The notes under the pieces are model-generated. The model saw only the letters and a list, made by a program, of their open reading frames with translations, ran no database searches and was not told where the DNA came from. The translations under genes were made by a program, and so were the position numbers. A stretch of 64,000 nt of DNA. It comes from Gadus chalcogrammus (Eukaryota; Chordata; Actinopteri; Gadiformes; Gadidae). Shown here piece after piece: positions 20,752 to 31,768 of the stretch (position 1 is its first letter; the number at the start of each line of letters is the position of its first letter). The stretch spans positions 28,661,746 through 28,725,745 of the forward strand of contig NC_079427.1 in the NCBI RefSeq assembly GCF_026213295.1. Reading direction: 5' to 3'.

Positions 20752-23700
20752 CCTCCTCATCCTCATCGTCATCCGCTTATCCGGGGTCGGGTCGCGGGGG
20801 GAGCAGCTCAAGCAGGGGGCCCCAGACTTCCCTTTCCCGGGCCACATTGACCAGCTCTGACGGGGGGATCCCGAGGCGTTCCCAGGCCAGTGTTGAGATA
20901 TAATCTCTCCACCTAGTCCTGGGTCTTCCCCGAGGTCTCCTCCCCACTGGACGTGCCTGAAACACCTCCCAAGGAAGGCGCCCAGTGGGCATCCTTACCA
21001 GATGCCCGAACCACCTCAGCTGACTCCTTTCTAAGTAAAGGAGCAGCGGCTCTAATCCGAGTTCCTCACGGATGGCTGAGCTTCTCACCCTATCCCTAAG
21101 GGAGACGCCAGCCACCCTTCTGAGAAAACTCATCTCAGCCGCTTGTACCCGCGATCTCGTCCTTTCGGTCATCACCCAGCCCTCATGACCATAGGTGAGG
21201 ATAGGAACGAAGATCGACCGGTAGATCGAGAGCTTTGCCTTGCGGCTCAGCTCTCTTTTCGTTACAACGGTGCGGTAAAGCGAACGCAATACCGCCCCCG
21301 CTGCTCCGATTCTCCGGCCAATCTCACGCTCCATAGTACCCTCACTCGCGAACAAGACCCCGAGGTACTTGAACTCCTTCACTTGGGCTAAGGACTCATT
21401 TCCTACCCGGAGTAAGCAATCCACCGGTTTCCTGCTAAGAGTCATGGCCTCAGATTTAGCGGTGCTGATCCTCATCCCAGCCGCTTCACACTCGGCCGCC
21501 AGCCGATCCAGTGAGTGCTGAAGGTCACAGGCCGATGATCCAATGAGGACCACATCATCTGCAAAAAGCAGTGACGAGATCCTCAGACCACCGAACTGCA
21601 ACCCCTCCCCACCACGACTACGCCTCGATATCCTGTCCATGTATATCACAAACAGGATTGGTGACAAGGCGCAGCCCTGGCGGAGACCAGCACCCACTGA
21701 GAACGAAACTGACTGGCTGCCGAGAACACGAACACAGCTCTCGCTTTGGGAGTACAAAGATTGGATGGCCCTGAGGATAGACCCCCTTACCCCATACTCC
21801 CGCAGCACCTCCCACAGTTTCTCCCGGGGGACCCGGTCATACGCCTTCTCCAGATCCACAAAACACATGTAGACCGGATGGGCATACTCCCAGGCCCCCT
21901 CCAGGATCCTTGCGAGAGTGAAGAGCTGGTCCGTAGTTCCACGTCCGGGGCGAAAACCGCATTGTTCCTCTTCAATCTGAGGTTCGACGATCGGCCGAAC
22001 CCTCCTTTCCAGCACCTTGGAGTAGACTTTACCAGGGAGGCTGAGAAGTGTGATACCCCGGTAATTGGCACACACTCTCTGGTCCCCCTTTTTGAACAGG
22101 GGAACCACCACCCCGGTTTGCCACTCCTTTGGCACTGTACCCGACTCCCACGCGATGTTGAATAGGCGTGTCAACCATGACAGCCCCTCAACACCCAGAG
22201 CCTTTAGCATTTCTGGCTGGATCTCATCAATCCCTGGGGCTTTGCCACTGCGGAGATGTTTGACTACCTCAGTGACCTCCACCAGGGAAATTGACGACGA
22301 AACACCATCAACCTCGAGCTCTGCCTCCAACATAGAGGGCGTGTTATTCGGATTCAGGAGTTCCTCAAAGTGTTCCTTCCAACGTCCGACGACCTCCTCA
22401 GTTGAGGTCAACAGAGTCCCATCCTTACTGTACACAGCTTGGATGGTTCCCCGTTTCCCCCTCCTGAGGTGCCGGATAGTCTTCCAGAAACACTTTGGTG
22501 CCGACCGAAAGTCCTTCTCCATGGCCTCTCCGAACTTCTCCCACACCCGCTGCTTAGCCTCCGACACGGCAGCCGCTGCAGCCCTTCGAGCCTGTCGGTA
22601 CCCTGCAACCGAGTCAGGAGTCCTCCAGGATATCATATCCCGGAAGGCCTCCTTCTTCAGTCGGACGGCTTCCCTGACCACCGGTGTCCACCACGGTGTC
22701 CGAGGGTTACCGCCCCTTGAGGAGCCTAAGACCCTGAGGCCACAGCTAGCCACCGCAGCTTCAGCAATGGAGGCTTTGAACACCGCCCACTCCGGCTCAA
22801 TGCCCCCAACCTCCACAGGAATGCCAGAAAAGCTCCGCCGGAGGTGTGAGTTGAAGATACCTAGGACGGGGGCCTCCTCCAGACGTTCCCAGTTCACCCG
22901 CACTACTCGTTTGGGCTTACCAGGTCTATCCGGAAATTTCCCCCATTCCCTGATCCAACTCACAACCAGATGGTGGTCGGTTGACAGTTCCGCCCCTCTC
23001 TTTACCCGAGTGTCCAAAACATGCGGCCTCAGATCAGATGACACGATCACGAAATCGATCATCGATCTTCGGCCTAGGGTACTCTGGTACCAGGTACACT
23101 TATGAGCACCCTTATGTTCGAACATGGTGTTTGTTATGGATAATCCATGACTAGCACAGAAGTCCAATAACAAACGACCGCTCGGGTTTAGATCAGGGAG
23201 GCCGTTCCTCCCCACCACGCCTCTCCAGGTGTCTCCATCGTTGCCCACGTGGGCGTTGAAGTCTCCCAGCAGAACTACGGAGTCCCCTACTGGAGCCCCA
23301 TACAGGACTCCATTCAGGGTCTCCAAGAAGGCCGAGTACTCTGAGCTGCTGTTTGGTGCATACGCACAAACAACAGTCAGAGTTTTCCCCCCTACAACCC
23401 TTAGGCGCAGGGAGGCGACCCTCTCGTCTACCGGGGTAAACTCCAACACCGCGGCGCTCAGCCGGGGATTTATGAGTATCCCCACACCCGCCCGGCGCCT
23501 CACGCCCTCGGCAACTCCGGAGAAGAATAGAGTCCAACCCTTATCCAGGAGTACGGTACCAGAGCTGAGACTGTGCGTGGAGGTAAGCCCCACCAGATCT
23601 AACTGATAGCGCTCCACCTCCCTCACAAGCTCCGGTTCCTTTCCCCACAGCGAGGTGACGTTCCACGTCCCCAGAGCCAGCTTCTGCCGCCCGGGTCTGG

Positions 23701-24117
23701 TCCGTCGAGACCCCTGACCTTCGCTGCCACCCATGTGGCTGCGCACCCGACCCCAACGGGTCTTCCCACAGGTGGTGGGCCCATGGGATGAAGAGAGGGG
23801 GGGTGCCACGTAGTTTGTTCGGGCTGTGCCCGACCGGGCTCCGTGGCAAACCCGGCCACCAGGCGCTCGCCATCGAGCCCTCCGTCTGGGCCTAGCTCCA
23901 GACGGGGGCCCCGGGCTTCCTCCGGGCCGGGTCACATCTCCTCTTTTTTTGTTCTTCATTGGAGTTTTTTGAACCATTCTTAGTCTGGCCCCTCACCTGA
24001 GACCACTCTGCCATGAGAGACCCTACCAGGAGCACAAGGCTCCAGACAACACAGCTCTCAGGTTCACAGGGACACGCAAACCTCTCCACCACGATAAGGT
24101 GACGGTTCCAGGAGAGG
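20752..24117 (-). mobile_element. Full-length RTE-like LINE with 15-bp target-site duplication
   Basis: TAAATACTTAAATAC flanks the element exactly on both sides (20737-20751 and 24118-24132). In the element's sense it begins near CCTCTCCTGGAACCGTCACC at 24117 and ends with GGATAAGCGG followed by GATGACGATGAGGATGAGG at 20752. It contains one long ORF with endonuclease and reverse transcriptase. The target lies in the DIRS element just upstream of its gag. The exact duplication and intact ORF indicate a recent insertion. An older truncated copy is at 3514-4107. Confidence 0.9.
20777..23977 (-). CDS. LINE ORF2-type protein: AP endonuclease and reverse transcriptase, 1066 aa, intact
   Basis: A single open frame. 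Residues 1-98 form a basic, proline-rich leader. The apurinic-type endonuclease starts at about residue 101 ([10 protein letters not shown]), with [13 protein letters not shown], the [15 protein letters not shown] block and the catalytic STDHHLVV motif. The RT includes [78 protein letters not shown] and the active site FADD at residues 805-808. The C-terminus carries a CX-less basic tail ([19 protein letters not shown]) and ends [10 protein letters not shown]. The protein nicks target DNA and primes reverse transcription from it. An upstream ATG at 24092 opens only a short frame, so 23977 is preferred. RTE-group placement is inferred. Confidence 0.85.
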   Translation of the reverse strand: MVQKTPMKNKKRGDVTRPGGSPGPPSGARPRRRARWRAPGGRVCHGARSGTARTNYVAPPLSSSHGPTTCGKTRWGRVRSHMGGSEGQGSRRTRPGRQKLALGTWNVTSLWGKEPELVREVERYQLDLVGLTSTHSLSSGTVLLDKGWTLFFSGVAEGVRRRAGVGILINPRLSAAVLEFTPVDERVASLRLRVVGGKTLTVVCAYAPNSSSEYSAFLETLNGVLYGAPVGDSVVLLGDFNAHVGNDGDTWRGVVGRNGLPDLNPSGRLLLDFCASHGLSITNTMFEHKGAHKCTWYQSTLGRRSMIDFVIVSSDLRPHVLDTRVKRGAELSTDHHLVVSWIREWGKFPDRPGKPKRVVRVNWERLEEAPVLGIFNSHLRRSFSGIPVEVGGIEPEWAVFKASIAEAAVASCGLRVLGSSRGGNPRTPWWTPVVREAVRLKKEAFRDMISWRTPDSVAGYRQARRAAAAAVSEAKQRVWEKFGEAMEKDFRSAPKCFWKTIRHLRRGKRGTIQAVYSKDGTLLTSTEEVVGRWKEHFEELLNPNNTPSMLEAELEVDGVSSSISLVEVTEVVKHLRSGKAPGIDEIQPEMLKALGVEGLSWLTRLFNIAWESGTVPKEWQTGVVVPLFKKGDQRVCANYRGITLLSLPGKVYSKVLERRVRPIVEPQIEEEQCGFRPGRGTTDQLFTLARILEGAWEYAHPVYMCFVDLEKAYDRVPREKLWEVLREYGVRGSILRAIQSLYSQSESCVRVLGSQSVSFSVGAGLRQGCALSPILFVIYMDRISRRSRGGEGLQFGGLRISSLLFADDVVLIGSSACDLQHSLDRLAAECEAAGMRISTAKSEAMTLSRKPVDCLLRVGNESLAQVKEFKYLGVLFASEGTMEREIGRRIGAAGAVLRSLYRTVVTKRELSRKAKLSIYRSIFVPILTYGHEGWVMTERTRSRVQAAEMSFLRRVAGVSLRDRVRSSAIREELGLEPLLLYLERSQLRWFGHLVRMPTGRLPWEVFQARPVGRRPRGRPRTRWRDYISTLAWERLGIPPSELVNVAREREVWGPLLELLPPRPDPG

Positions 24118-24132
24118 TAAATACTTAAATAC

Positions 24133-24216
24133 TTAATACTTAAATTTTTCAGTGCTACGCCTCGCGCCTAGGGAAAACCCAATAGCGATAGCCTTAAAAG
24201 GCGAAGCCTATACGAC
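24133..24216 (-). repeat. DIRS right terminal repeat
   Basis: TAATACTTAAATTTTTCAGT leads into GCGCCTAGGGAAAACCCAAT and ends with AAGGCGAAGCCTATACGACG. It is the reverse complement of blocks at 15750-15800 and 16012-16056. The boundary near 24216 is set where the minus-strand exon-like sequence begins. Confidence 0.7.
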
Positions 24217-24504
24217 GTGGGCTTGGGGCTTTCTTTGAGAGCGTGGTGCCGTCCAGCTCTATCACAACTTTCTGGAGCAGTTCAAACTTGAACTTTAGCT
24301 CAGGAGGGTAGTTGAGGTTCAATACATACATTAGGCCAAACAACATGGCAGCAGCTAATGCAGCGTTGTCCATTCCTTGCATTATCTGCAGGCCTTCCAG
24401 GACAATCCCAATGTCCTCAGGTCGACTGGTTGCATCTTTTTTCACAACAAATATTCCCACTGTGGTGTCCACAATTGATTCTTGATGGCGGCTTCGTCCT
24501 CTGC
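24217..24504 (-). pseudogene. Exon-like block of a fish gene (SAMD3-like C-terminal family), cut by DIRS
   Basis: The minus strand has a good splice acceptor (TTTCACTGTGCAG ends at 24505), then coding sequence with VDTTVGIFVVKKDATSRPED, IGIVLEGLQIMQGMDNAAL and FGLMYVLNLNYPPELKFKFE, ending ELDGTTLSKK just before the DIRS terminus. This matches a widespread multi-copy fish protein family often annotated as sterile-alpha-motif 3-like; its function is unknown to me. It is not a transposon protein I recognise. Near the acceptor, two frames (AEDEAAIKNQLW and SRHQESIVDTT) both look native, hinting at a small indel. Confidence 0.5.
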
Positions 24505-24969
24505 CTGCACAGTGAAACCACAAATAGATCGGAGTGAGAAAACACAAAAATCATATTTACAATGGAATTATAATGAATGTGTGCTATTTAAAAGATTTGG
24601 TCATTTTAAATAATTTAAACAAGTCTGTCTGAGCCTCTCCTTTTCTCCCTATTAAACTTAAATGCAGACTGTACTGTACATGTTTCAAATTAAAAGCACT
24701 ATATAGTGTTGTGCCGACAAAACCCGAGAGATTCATTTTATAGTTACGTGTTAACTTGGATAAAGCACTCACCTGTGTGTAATGTAATGGAAGTCAAAAT
24801 TAAACTAACCTGACCTTAAGGTGGAGCAACCAAATGTTACTAAACACAACTGAAGTGTGTTGCGAAATCTGCATCAGTACAGTAGCCTAGATCTATTTTA
24901 TTCACTATTATTCACTACGTATTTTGGTGCTCAACAAAATATCAAAATCTGTAAAATAACTTCACTCAC

Positions 24970-25060
24970 CACAAACTCCCTGACAGGATTTGCTAGGTCT
25001 TCGTTGAGGTACACACACAGCCCCTTGAACACATTCCCGCCCTGTATCAACGTCATCATC
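24970..25060 (-). pseudogene. Second exon-like block of the same gene
   Basis: A 91-base segment is bounded by an acceptor (CTTGACCTAG) and a donor (GTGAGTGAA) on the minus strand. It reads MMTLIQGGNVFKGLCVYLNE then DLANPVREFV in one frame. This fits the region upstream of the GIFVV block in the same fish family. The junction phase with the next exon-like block upstream does not agree perfectly, so either one boundary is off or the gene is decayed. Confidence 0.45.
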
Positions 25061-25166
25061 CTAGGTCAAGGGGATTAGAAGAGAAAGACATTTGTTTGGA
25101 ATCCTTTTTCCTCTATCAAATTTCTCTATCAATTCAGTATTTTATTTCCCAAAAATGTATTCTTAC

Positions 25167-25232
25167 TTGAGTCATGGGTGCCAAAGTTCTCTCAAGACGC
25201 TTGCCTAACTGTTCTCCTCGTTTTTGGAATAG
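25167..25232 (-). pseudogene. Third exon-like block of the same gene
   Basis: The minus strand reads LFQKRGEQLGKRLERTLAPM then TQ up to a GTAAGA donor at 25166. The acceptor is weak (TTCTAAAG). The content, a basic amphipathic stretch, is compatible with the same family, but the block is short and the call is tentative. Confidence 0.35.
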
Positions 25233-25239
25233 CTTTAGA

Positions 25240-25560
25240 AGCTTTTAAACAGATGAATGGGGACCTAATAAATCACACAAGAAAGTATATTCCAGTACCA
25301 AAATATTAGATACATTTTCATAAATTGACAGCAACATTCTAATACTATGAAGTTTAAACAAGTCAAGTGATTCAAATAAAGCAATTAAATACTCATTTCT
25401 ACAGAGACTTTGGAACAATGCTTGAAGCAGAAGCAGGTCAGTCTCATCACCAATTACCCATACAGAAAAAACTAAAACAAATATTTTATTATTCAAACAT
25501 ATTTTCTACAGAACAAGTTAACCCTTAAATAAACATTTCCATGCAACAGTCAAATAAATT
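25240..25560. other. Non-coding stretch between exon-like blocks and the L1 element
   Basis: An 83-codon minus-strand frame (25496-25245) is open but contains no domain I recognise. It may be intron sequence of the broken gene. Confidence 0.35.
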
Positions 25561-25799
25561 TCCCTCTATTTGTCATTTGGCACGACATGGATATGATCCC
25601 AGAAAGGTTGAATTTTAGTTTGCTGCTCCAAAACCTGTGTGTATGTCTAGGATCCATATAGTTGCACAGTCTCCAGCAGGGTTGTTGAGTGTTTGTTTGT
25701 TTGCTAGTAATCTTGGGCGTTATAAAGAAACAAATTTGTTTTTTGAAGTGAATTCTCTCCATCCATGTGACTGTGTAGTTGTCTGCCATAAGTATTTTT

Positions 25800-26374
25800 T
25801 AAATCTTAAAAGTCTCTAATTTCACCCTTTTGGATAACCTTGCACATCACGGTTATGCCCATGTCAGTCCACCGTTTGAATCTGGTATCAGAAATTCCCG
25901 GAGTGAATTCTTTATCGAAAGCTATCCATTTTAATAGGCCAAGTTCCCTTCCCACTTTCAGTTGTTTGATAACGGAAAAACATGTATTTAAGGCAAAAGT
26001 TGTTATTGGGTCTAATTCTTACTCTTCTTTAGTATGGGCGGGAATTTCTCTTTGCCCTATGAGTGGTTGAATCGGGGGCCCAGATGTAGGTATTTCAATA
26101 TCTTTCCAACAAGCTACATAATCAACATTACACCAGTAAATAAGTGGACGCAATTGTGCTGCATTACAGTATTCCCTGAAGTTAGGAAGTGCCAGCCCCC
26201 CCTTGTCTTTAGGCAGCTGTAGCGTGGTATATTGACTTCTCGGTTTCCCCCCCAAATAAATCTAGATATTAGTCTATCACAATTGTGAAACTGGATATGT
26301 GGTATACAAACAGGCAAAGATAGAAACAAATATAGTGACCGTGGCAAAATATAAATTTTCCAACCCGGTATCAC
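25800..26374 (-). pseudogene. L1 ORF2 C-terminal remnant
   Basis: The frames read HNCDRLISRFIWGG (26290-26245), then TTLQLPKDKGGLALPNFREY and AAQLRPLIYWCN (26230-26130). After a frame change, LKVGRELGLLKWIAFDKEFT and DTRFKRWTDMGITVM (25960-25850) follow. RFIWGGK...LQLPKDKGGL.LPN is the signature of the C-terminal region of vertebrate L1 and Tx1 ORF2 proteins. Confidence 0.8.
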
Positions 26375-26494
26375 GCGAATTCATGCTCTTGCGCACAAAC
26401 GTTAATCTATGGAATCGTGTTCCAGAGCACGATTGTCTGACTTTTTTCGTGCTACACAGAACAAAATGTAAACCAATGTTTTCTGAATGGGAGC

Positions 26495-26735
26495 GTTTCT
26501 CTGATTTTTTTAAGCAGACCTCCTCAAAAACTGAAACAAACGTGCTCCACAGAATGCGAGTTTTGTCAGACAATTATTGTGCTCGACAGAACGAAAAGAA
26601 AGAGAGGGAGGGAGAGAGAGAGAGGCTTCAGAAGGGGTGTGCACAGATAGTACAGTGCACCCTTTAGTTATATATGTGTACATATTTCAGATTTTTTAAG
26701 CAGACCTCCTCAATAACTGAATCGAACGTGCTGAA
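26495..26735 (+). repeat. Direct repeat next to the left inverted arm
   Basis: TTTTTTAAGCAGACCTCCTC with the following A/T-rich AACTGAA..AACGTGCT stretch occurs at 26504-26550 and again at 26691-26734. A purine-rich GAAAGAGAGGGAGGGAGAGA run lies between. The second copy runs straight into the BEL LTR-like remnant at 26735. Confidence 0.6.
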
Positions 26736-26947
26736 GACGTGTATTTTATTTGAAGACTTTCAAGTAAACCAAGTTGTTGATTCTCCTTGTCAGCTCGTAT
26801 TTTAAGCCTTGTGACAGTCAACGTGGATTATATGGCCTTCATTTAAGAAGTTGTTTTGCCATTGTTTTCATGAAGAAAAGGTTACTTGACGGATAAGTGC
26901 TTTTAAACTATAGCATGCAACTAAAGCCTAACTCTGCAATATTAGGA

Positions 26948-28891
26948 TGACTGATGAAAAGGAAAAGGGGGTTGGATATTTTGAGGATACAATGGATCCA
27001 GGACGGACACGCAGGTTGACAGAGAAAGCCTTAGAGGAGAAATTGCAAAAATATATAGCATTGAGGAGAAGAAAATTAGGAGCTCTCACAAGTAACAGTA
27101 ATGAAGTGGAGAAATGATAAGCGATACTCAAAATTTGGTTGGTTGAGGTTAAAGATGTTATGGAAAATGATTTCCCACTTTCTGTAAATACGTTTTATTG
27201 CCTCAACAAAGAAGTTGCAAGCCTTTTGCCTGAAGATGAAAAAACATTTGTTCCCAAAATGGCATCAATCAAAGAATTCATGAAAGCAACTAAAACATGG
27301 ATCGCAGCTGTGCACGAAGGCTCGTTGCAAAAGGATGATGCGGAAGCTGACCCGCAAGATTCTGTTAAACCAAGCGACAGTATATCGCAGTGTGGTGCAT
27401 GCTATGCTGGACAAGACCATCAGAACGAATCTCACGTAAGTCGCAAGACGACCACATCACGAGCTTCCTCGACATGTGTTAAACAAGAGGCTGAACATGC
27501 AGCTCTGCTTGAACGTGCTGCAGCTCAGAAGAAAAAGCAGCAGCTTCAGTTTGAAACGCAACAGCTTGAGTTTGAAATGGCCAAACTTAAAGGGGCAAAA
27601 GAAGAACTTGAGTTTGAAACTGCATTAGCAGAAAGCAGTGCAAAATTATAAGTGCTTAAAGAATACGAAAGATCCGAAGATGGTTCCGGTAGCCGTGGTT
27701 ACAGTAGCCACGCGCTAGTAAAACTACTACGAGGTGGGAACGGTAAGCAAGAAGTATCCAGTCGCGAGTCGATCAACTCGCTTCCTCAGCCAGTAAATCC
27801 AGGTTTTCATGCTCAACCACAAATGCTGCAATCCCAAGTACCGAAGGTGGCTCAACAAGATCAAGGTAATGCTCAATCCAAGAGAGGAGACGAGATGCTA
27901 ATAGTCATGCAAAATCAAAACGTTATCACTGAGCTACTGATAAAACAACAAAGGTAATCCCAGCTACCAACGAAGGACATCCCTGTCTTCAAGAGTGACG
28001 CACTGCAGTACAAATCTTTCATCAGAGCATTCGAGTACTCAATTGAACAAAAGACAAACAACGATAAGGACAAATTGTATTTTTTGGAACAATATACAGC
28101 TGGTGAACCCCTAGTTCGCTGCTGCACCCACATGTCAGCTAGCAAAGGCTACTCTAAAGCGAGGAAACTGCTTCAAGAGCACTATGGGGACGAGCTACAG
28201 ATCGCCAGCGCGTACATTGATAAAGCACTAAAATGGCTGCAGATCAAGTCGGATGACGTAATGCATTAAATGCTTATGCTGTGTTCCTGGTTGGGTGTCG
28301 CAACACTATGGAAGGCAGACTATCTGGAGGAGATGGACAACCCTACCAACTTACGGACTGTGGTATCCAAACTACCCTTCAAAATGAAAGAACGTTGGCG
28401 TGCTAAAGCTTACGTCAAAGTGCGAGGAGGCAGAAGAGCAACGTTTGTTTTGGTGAAATACATTGACCGCCAAGCTAAAATAATGATTGATCCCCTCTTC
28501 GGTAATCTACCAGACAGCCGACCAACAACGGTTGTGAAGGTTGAACAACCATACCTCCTTTTAAGAGCGAAGTCCGTGGAAGCAGCTTCGCTACCAACGT
28601 TTCCCAGAAGATAAAATGCCTCATGGAACATATGTGATGCCAGCTAATCCAGGCAAGACCAGGATCGCATTTGAGAAGCCGTGTTTGTACTGCCAGCAGT
28701 CTCGAACTCTAGCTTCATGCAACAAAATAATAGATCAGCCTTACAAAGCACTTGTGGACTTCCTGAATTCAAATGGCTTGTGTTTTGGCTGCTTAACTCC
28801 CAGCCATCTCAGCAAGTTCTGCAAAAATGAAGGAACGGAAACAAAGTTTTGTGTGCTCAAGTTTCCGTCACGCAAGAGTCCTGTAGTCTAA
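26948..28891 (+). pseudogene. BEL/Pao gag remnant
   Basis: The frame begins MTDEKEKGVGYFEDTMDPGR at 26948 and meets two stops at about 27115. It resumes at 27139 with a long coiled stretch rich in glutamate, glutamine and lysine (QLQFETQQLEFEMAKLKGAK). It then crosses stops at 27649 and 27955 in the same frame. The DUF1759-like core follows at 27985-28240 (YKSFIRAFEYSIEQKTNNDK, RKLLQEHYGDELQIASAY), and a cysteine-rich zinc-binding part at 28680-28830 (CLYCQQSRTLASC, GLCFGCLTPSHLSKFC). Gag would bind and package the element's RNA. Confidence 0.75.
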
Positions 28892-31030
28892 CTGGGGCCG
28901 GAAAAGCTGAATGTGTGCTGTTGATTGTACCCGTGAAGATGAAATCAAAAAAGAGTGACAAGTATGAGAAGACTTACGCCTTCATGGACCCGGGAAGTAC
29001 AGCAACGTTCTGCACGGGAGACCTGCAAAAGAAACTGAACGTTAAAGGTAAACCAACACAAATACTTCTCAGCACCATGGGTCAAGACGAACCTGGAGAA
29101 CAAAGGCTCATAAGTAGCTACGTGATATCAGACCTGGAAGTGTGCGGATTGGAAGAGGCCGAGCATATCGATCTTCCTAAGGTGTACACTCACAGCAACA
29201 TACCAGTACACACTGAAAACATACCCAGGCAATCAGATATTCAACAGTCTTAGCACAGCCTTATCTCAGTGAAGTGCGTTTGCCAGGATTGGTAGCAGAT
29301 GTAGGCCTACTTATTGGAGCAAACTGTCCGAAGGCTATGGCGCCATGGCGCATAATTAACAGTCAACATGGAGGACCTTATGCCGTTAAGACTGCCATTG
29401 GATGGGTAGTAAATGGGCCCATGGGAAAGGAACTGGAGGACACAGAGAACACACCACCTCAATGTTCAGTGAACAGGATCTCATTGATTGAAGTTGAGAA
29501 GTTACTTGTCCAACAGTATGATACTGGTTTCCAAGAGCGCAACTACGATGACAAGGAAGAGTTGTCGCAAGAAGATAAACAGTTCATGCAGTCTTTGCAC
29601 AAAACAGCAACTCTAGAGAACGGAAATTACAGCATTGGATTGCCTCAGAGGAACGAGGAGCTCCAAATGTGTAATAACTGTTGTGTGGCGGAGCAGCACA
29701 AACCCCAGTTTGCACAGAAAGCTCAAGAAGAATCCTGAGTTCTTTGAAGAGTACAAAGCCTTCATGGACAACATCATAAGCAAAGGCTACGCTGTCCAAG
29801 TTCTGGGACACCAGCTGAACCGTGACGACAACACGGTGTTCTACATACCGCATCACGTGTGTATCACCCTAAGAAAAGAAAACTACGAGTGGTCTTCGAC
29901 TGCACAGCCTCGTTTCAGGGCCGATCTTTGAATGGTGAATTACTACAGGGATCTGATCTGACCAACACGTTGGTTTGTGTCCTCTAAGATTTTGTGAAGT
30001 CAATGTTTTATCACGTTCAGGTGCCAGAAGAAGATGCAGATCTCCTCCGCTTTCTTTGGTGGCCCAATGGTAACCTGAATGGGCCCATTTGGGGCCACCT
30101 CATCACCAAGCGTTGCTTCGTACGCACTTCGGAGAACCGCTGAGGACCACAGAGCCGCTGCCTCCCCAGAAACCGTTCAAACAATTCTGCAGAACTTTTA
30201 CGTGGATGATTACGTAACTTTTACGTAAAGAGCGCGGCTACAGACGAAGACGCTGTGACATTGGCAAGTGATCTCCGTACCTTGTATGCCAGTGGAGGTT
30301 TTAATTGAACGAAGTGGATGAGCCACAGCCGGAAGGAGTTAACGTCCATCCCAGAAGTACACAGAGCTAGTGAAGCAAAAGACTTGAATCTAAGCTATGA
30401 CGCACTACCAGTCGAGAGGACACTCGGCGTACAGTGGGATACAGACATGGATGCTTTCACTTACAGCATGAAGCTGCAAGACAAGCCGGTGACGAGGAGG
30501 GTCATTCTATCCGTCGTCAAGTCCGTCTACGACCCCCCCGGCTTCTTGCCGCTGGTCGTCCTGCCAGCCAAACTTCTGCTAAAGCGCTTTGTGAGGAGCA
30601 GCACAGTTGGGATGAAAGCATTGGCAAAAAACATGCTGACGGTTAGCAAAAATGGAAAGAAGATGTTACTAACCTTCCTGACTTCCACGTGAGCAGATGT
30701 TTAAAACCTCCAGACTTCAGATGCATTGACATAGAGCAGTTACATCATTTCTCGGATGCCTCAGAGTATGCATACGGCACTGTGACTTATCTGCTGCTAG
30801 AGAACAAGCAAGGCGTGAAACATTGCTCGTTTTTGATGGGTAAATCAAGAGTGGCTCCACTCAAGCAGGTCACAATTCCCCGGCTTGAACTGACTGCGGC
30901 AGTCGTGGCGGTGAAGATGGACAAGATGATAAGTCAAGAGCTACAACTTCCACCCCAACCGTCTACCTTTTGGACAGACAGCACTATTGTACTCTATTGA
31001 TATATTGACAGTGAAACAGCTCGATTGAAA
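28870..31030 (+). pseudogene. BEL/Pao protease, reverse transcriptase and RNase H remnants
   Basis: The DUF1758-type aspartyl protease starts near 28975 (YAFMDPGSTATFCTG) and continues through LPGLVADVGLLIGANCPKAM and TAIGWVVNGPMG (29275-29420). RT pieces are FEEYKAFMDNIISKGYAVQV (29740-29800), a broken palm at 29935-30300, and LPVERTLGVQWDTDMDAFTY plus SVYDPPGFLPLVVLPAKLLL (30400-30590). RNase H is at 30740-31000 (HHFSDASEYAYGTVTYLL, PRLELTAAVVAVKM, FWTDSTIVLY). The RT active-site aspartates are not clearly readable. At least six frame breaks are present. Confidence 0.75.
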
Positions 31031-31139
31031 ACTTACGTTGCAATGAGAGTTACACTGATTCGCGAAGCCGTCTCTGTGGAAATACGTCAGCACAGCAGAA
31101 AACCCTGCAGATCAAGCTAGCAGGAGCCTGAAAGCAAAA

Positions 31140-31768
31140 ACATTGATGCAAGAAGGAACATGGATTGATGGACCGAAAATCCTTCTGCAAAGCGAACATA
31201 ATTGGCCCAAACAGCCTGTGCAAAGGAAGGAAAGCCTTCAAGTTGACCAAGAGGTCAAGAACACAGTTTCAGTCAACACAGTCATAGTCGAAGATAACGT
31301 GGAACCAATTAACAGATTGATCGACTACTACTTGGACTGGCATAAGCTGAAGGAAACCTTGCGCCAGCTGAAAGATTAAAGAAAAGATTTCTCGAGAACA
31401 GTCAATCAAACCAAAAAGGACCCCGAAAAGCAAAGATTAAAGCTAGAAAAACACATCGAGAAATACAGAACAACAAAGGTAAAAAGAAACCACTTACCTT
31501 AGAGGATATGGTCGCTGCAGAGTCCATATTAAACCAGTTCAGCCAAAGACAACAGTTCAGAGAGGATATTAAAGCTCTGCAAAAGGGAAAACAAGTCAGT
31601 CGAAACAGTCAGCTGCTCAAGCTGGACCCGATTCTGCAAGATGGCACATTGAGAGTAGGCGGAAGACTCAACAAGTCGGCCATGCCAGAGAACGTCAAGC
31701 AACCAGCAGGACTCTCTAAGCACTGTAAAGTCGCCACATTGATCTTGAGAGGCATACACCAAAGAACA
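31140..31768 (+). pseudogene. BEL/Pao integrase N-terminal remnant
   Basis: The frames include QLLKLDPILQDGTLRVGGRL then NKSAMPENVKQPAGLSKHCK and LILRGIHQRTG at about 31610-31768. This is the spacer and zinc-finger lead-in (first histidines) of a BEL integrase. The reading frame is cut exactly where a Harbinger-like end begins, and the catalytic DDE core does not reappear. Confidence 0.7.

Larger units (their letters stand above)
15711..24216 (-). mobile_element. DIRS-type retrotransposon, degraded, with three later insertions
   Basis: Gag-like (20722-20165) and reverse-transcriptase (about 18794-17940) segments lie on the minus strand between inverted terminal sequences. The right end at 24140-24216 (AACCCAATAGCGATAGCC, AAGGCGAAGCCTATACGACG) is the complement of two blocks near the left end, at 16012-16056 and 15750-15800. 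Inverted ends plus an extra complementary copy inside one end is the hallmark of DIRS1-like elements. The tyrosine recombinase and most of the RNase H that should lie between the RT and the left end are absent, so the element is internally deleted. Later insertions are an L2 LINE (16147-17920), a 265-bp MITE (19219-19483) and an RTE-like LINE (20752-24117). Confidence 0.75.

Noticed and set aside
21143..23873. Plus-strand and other-frame reading frames of 60-346 codons across 21143-23873
   Set aside because: They are shadows of the intact minus-strand LINE ORF.
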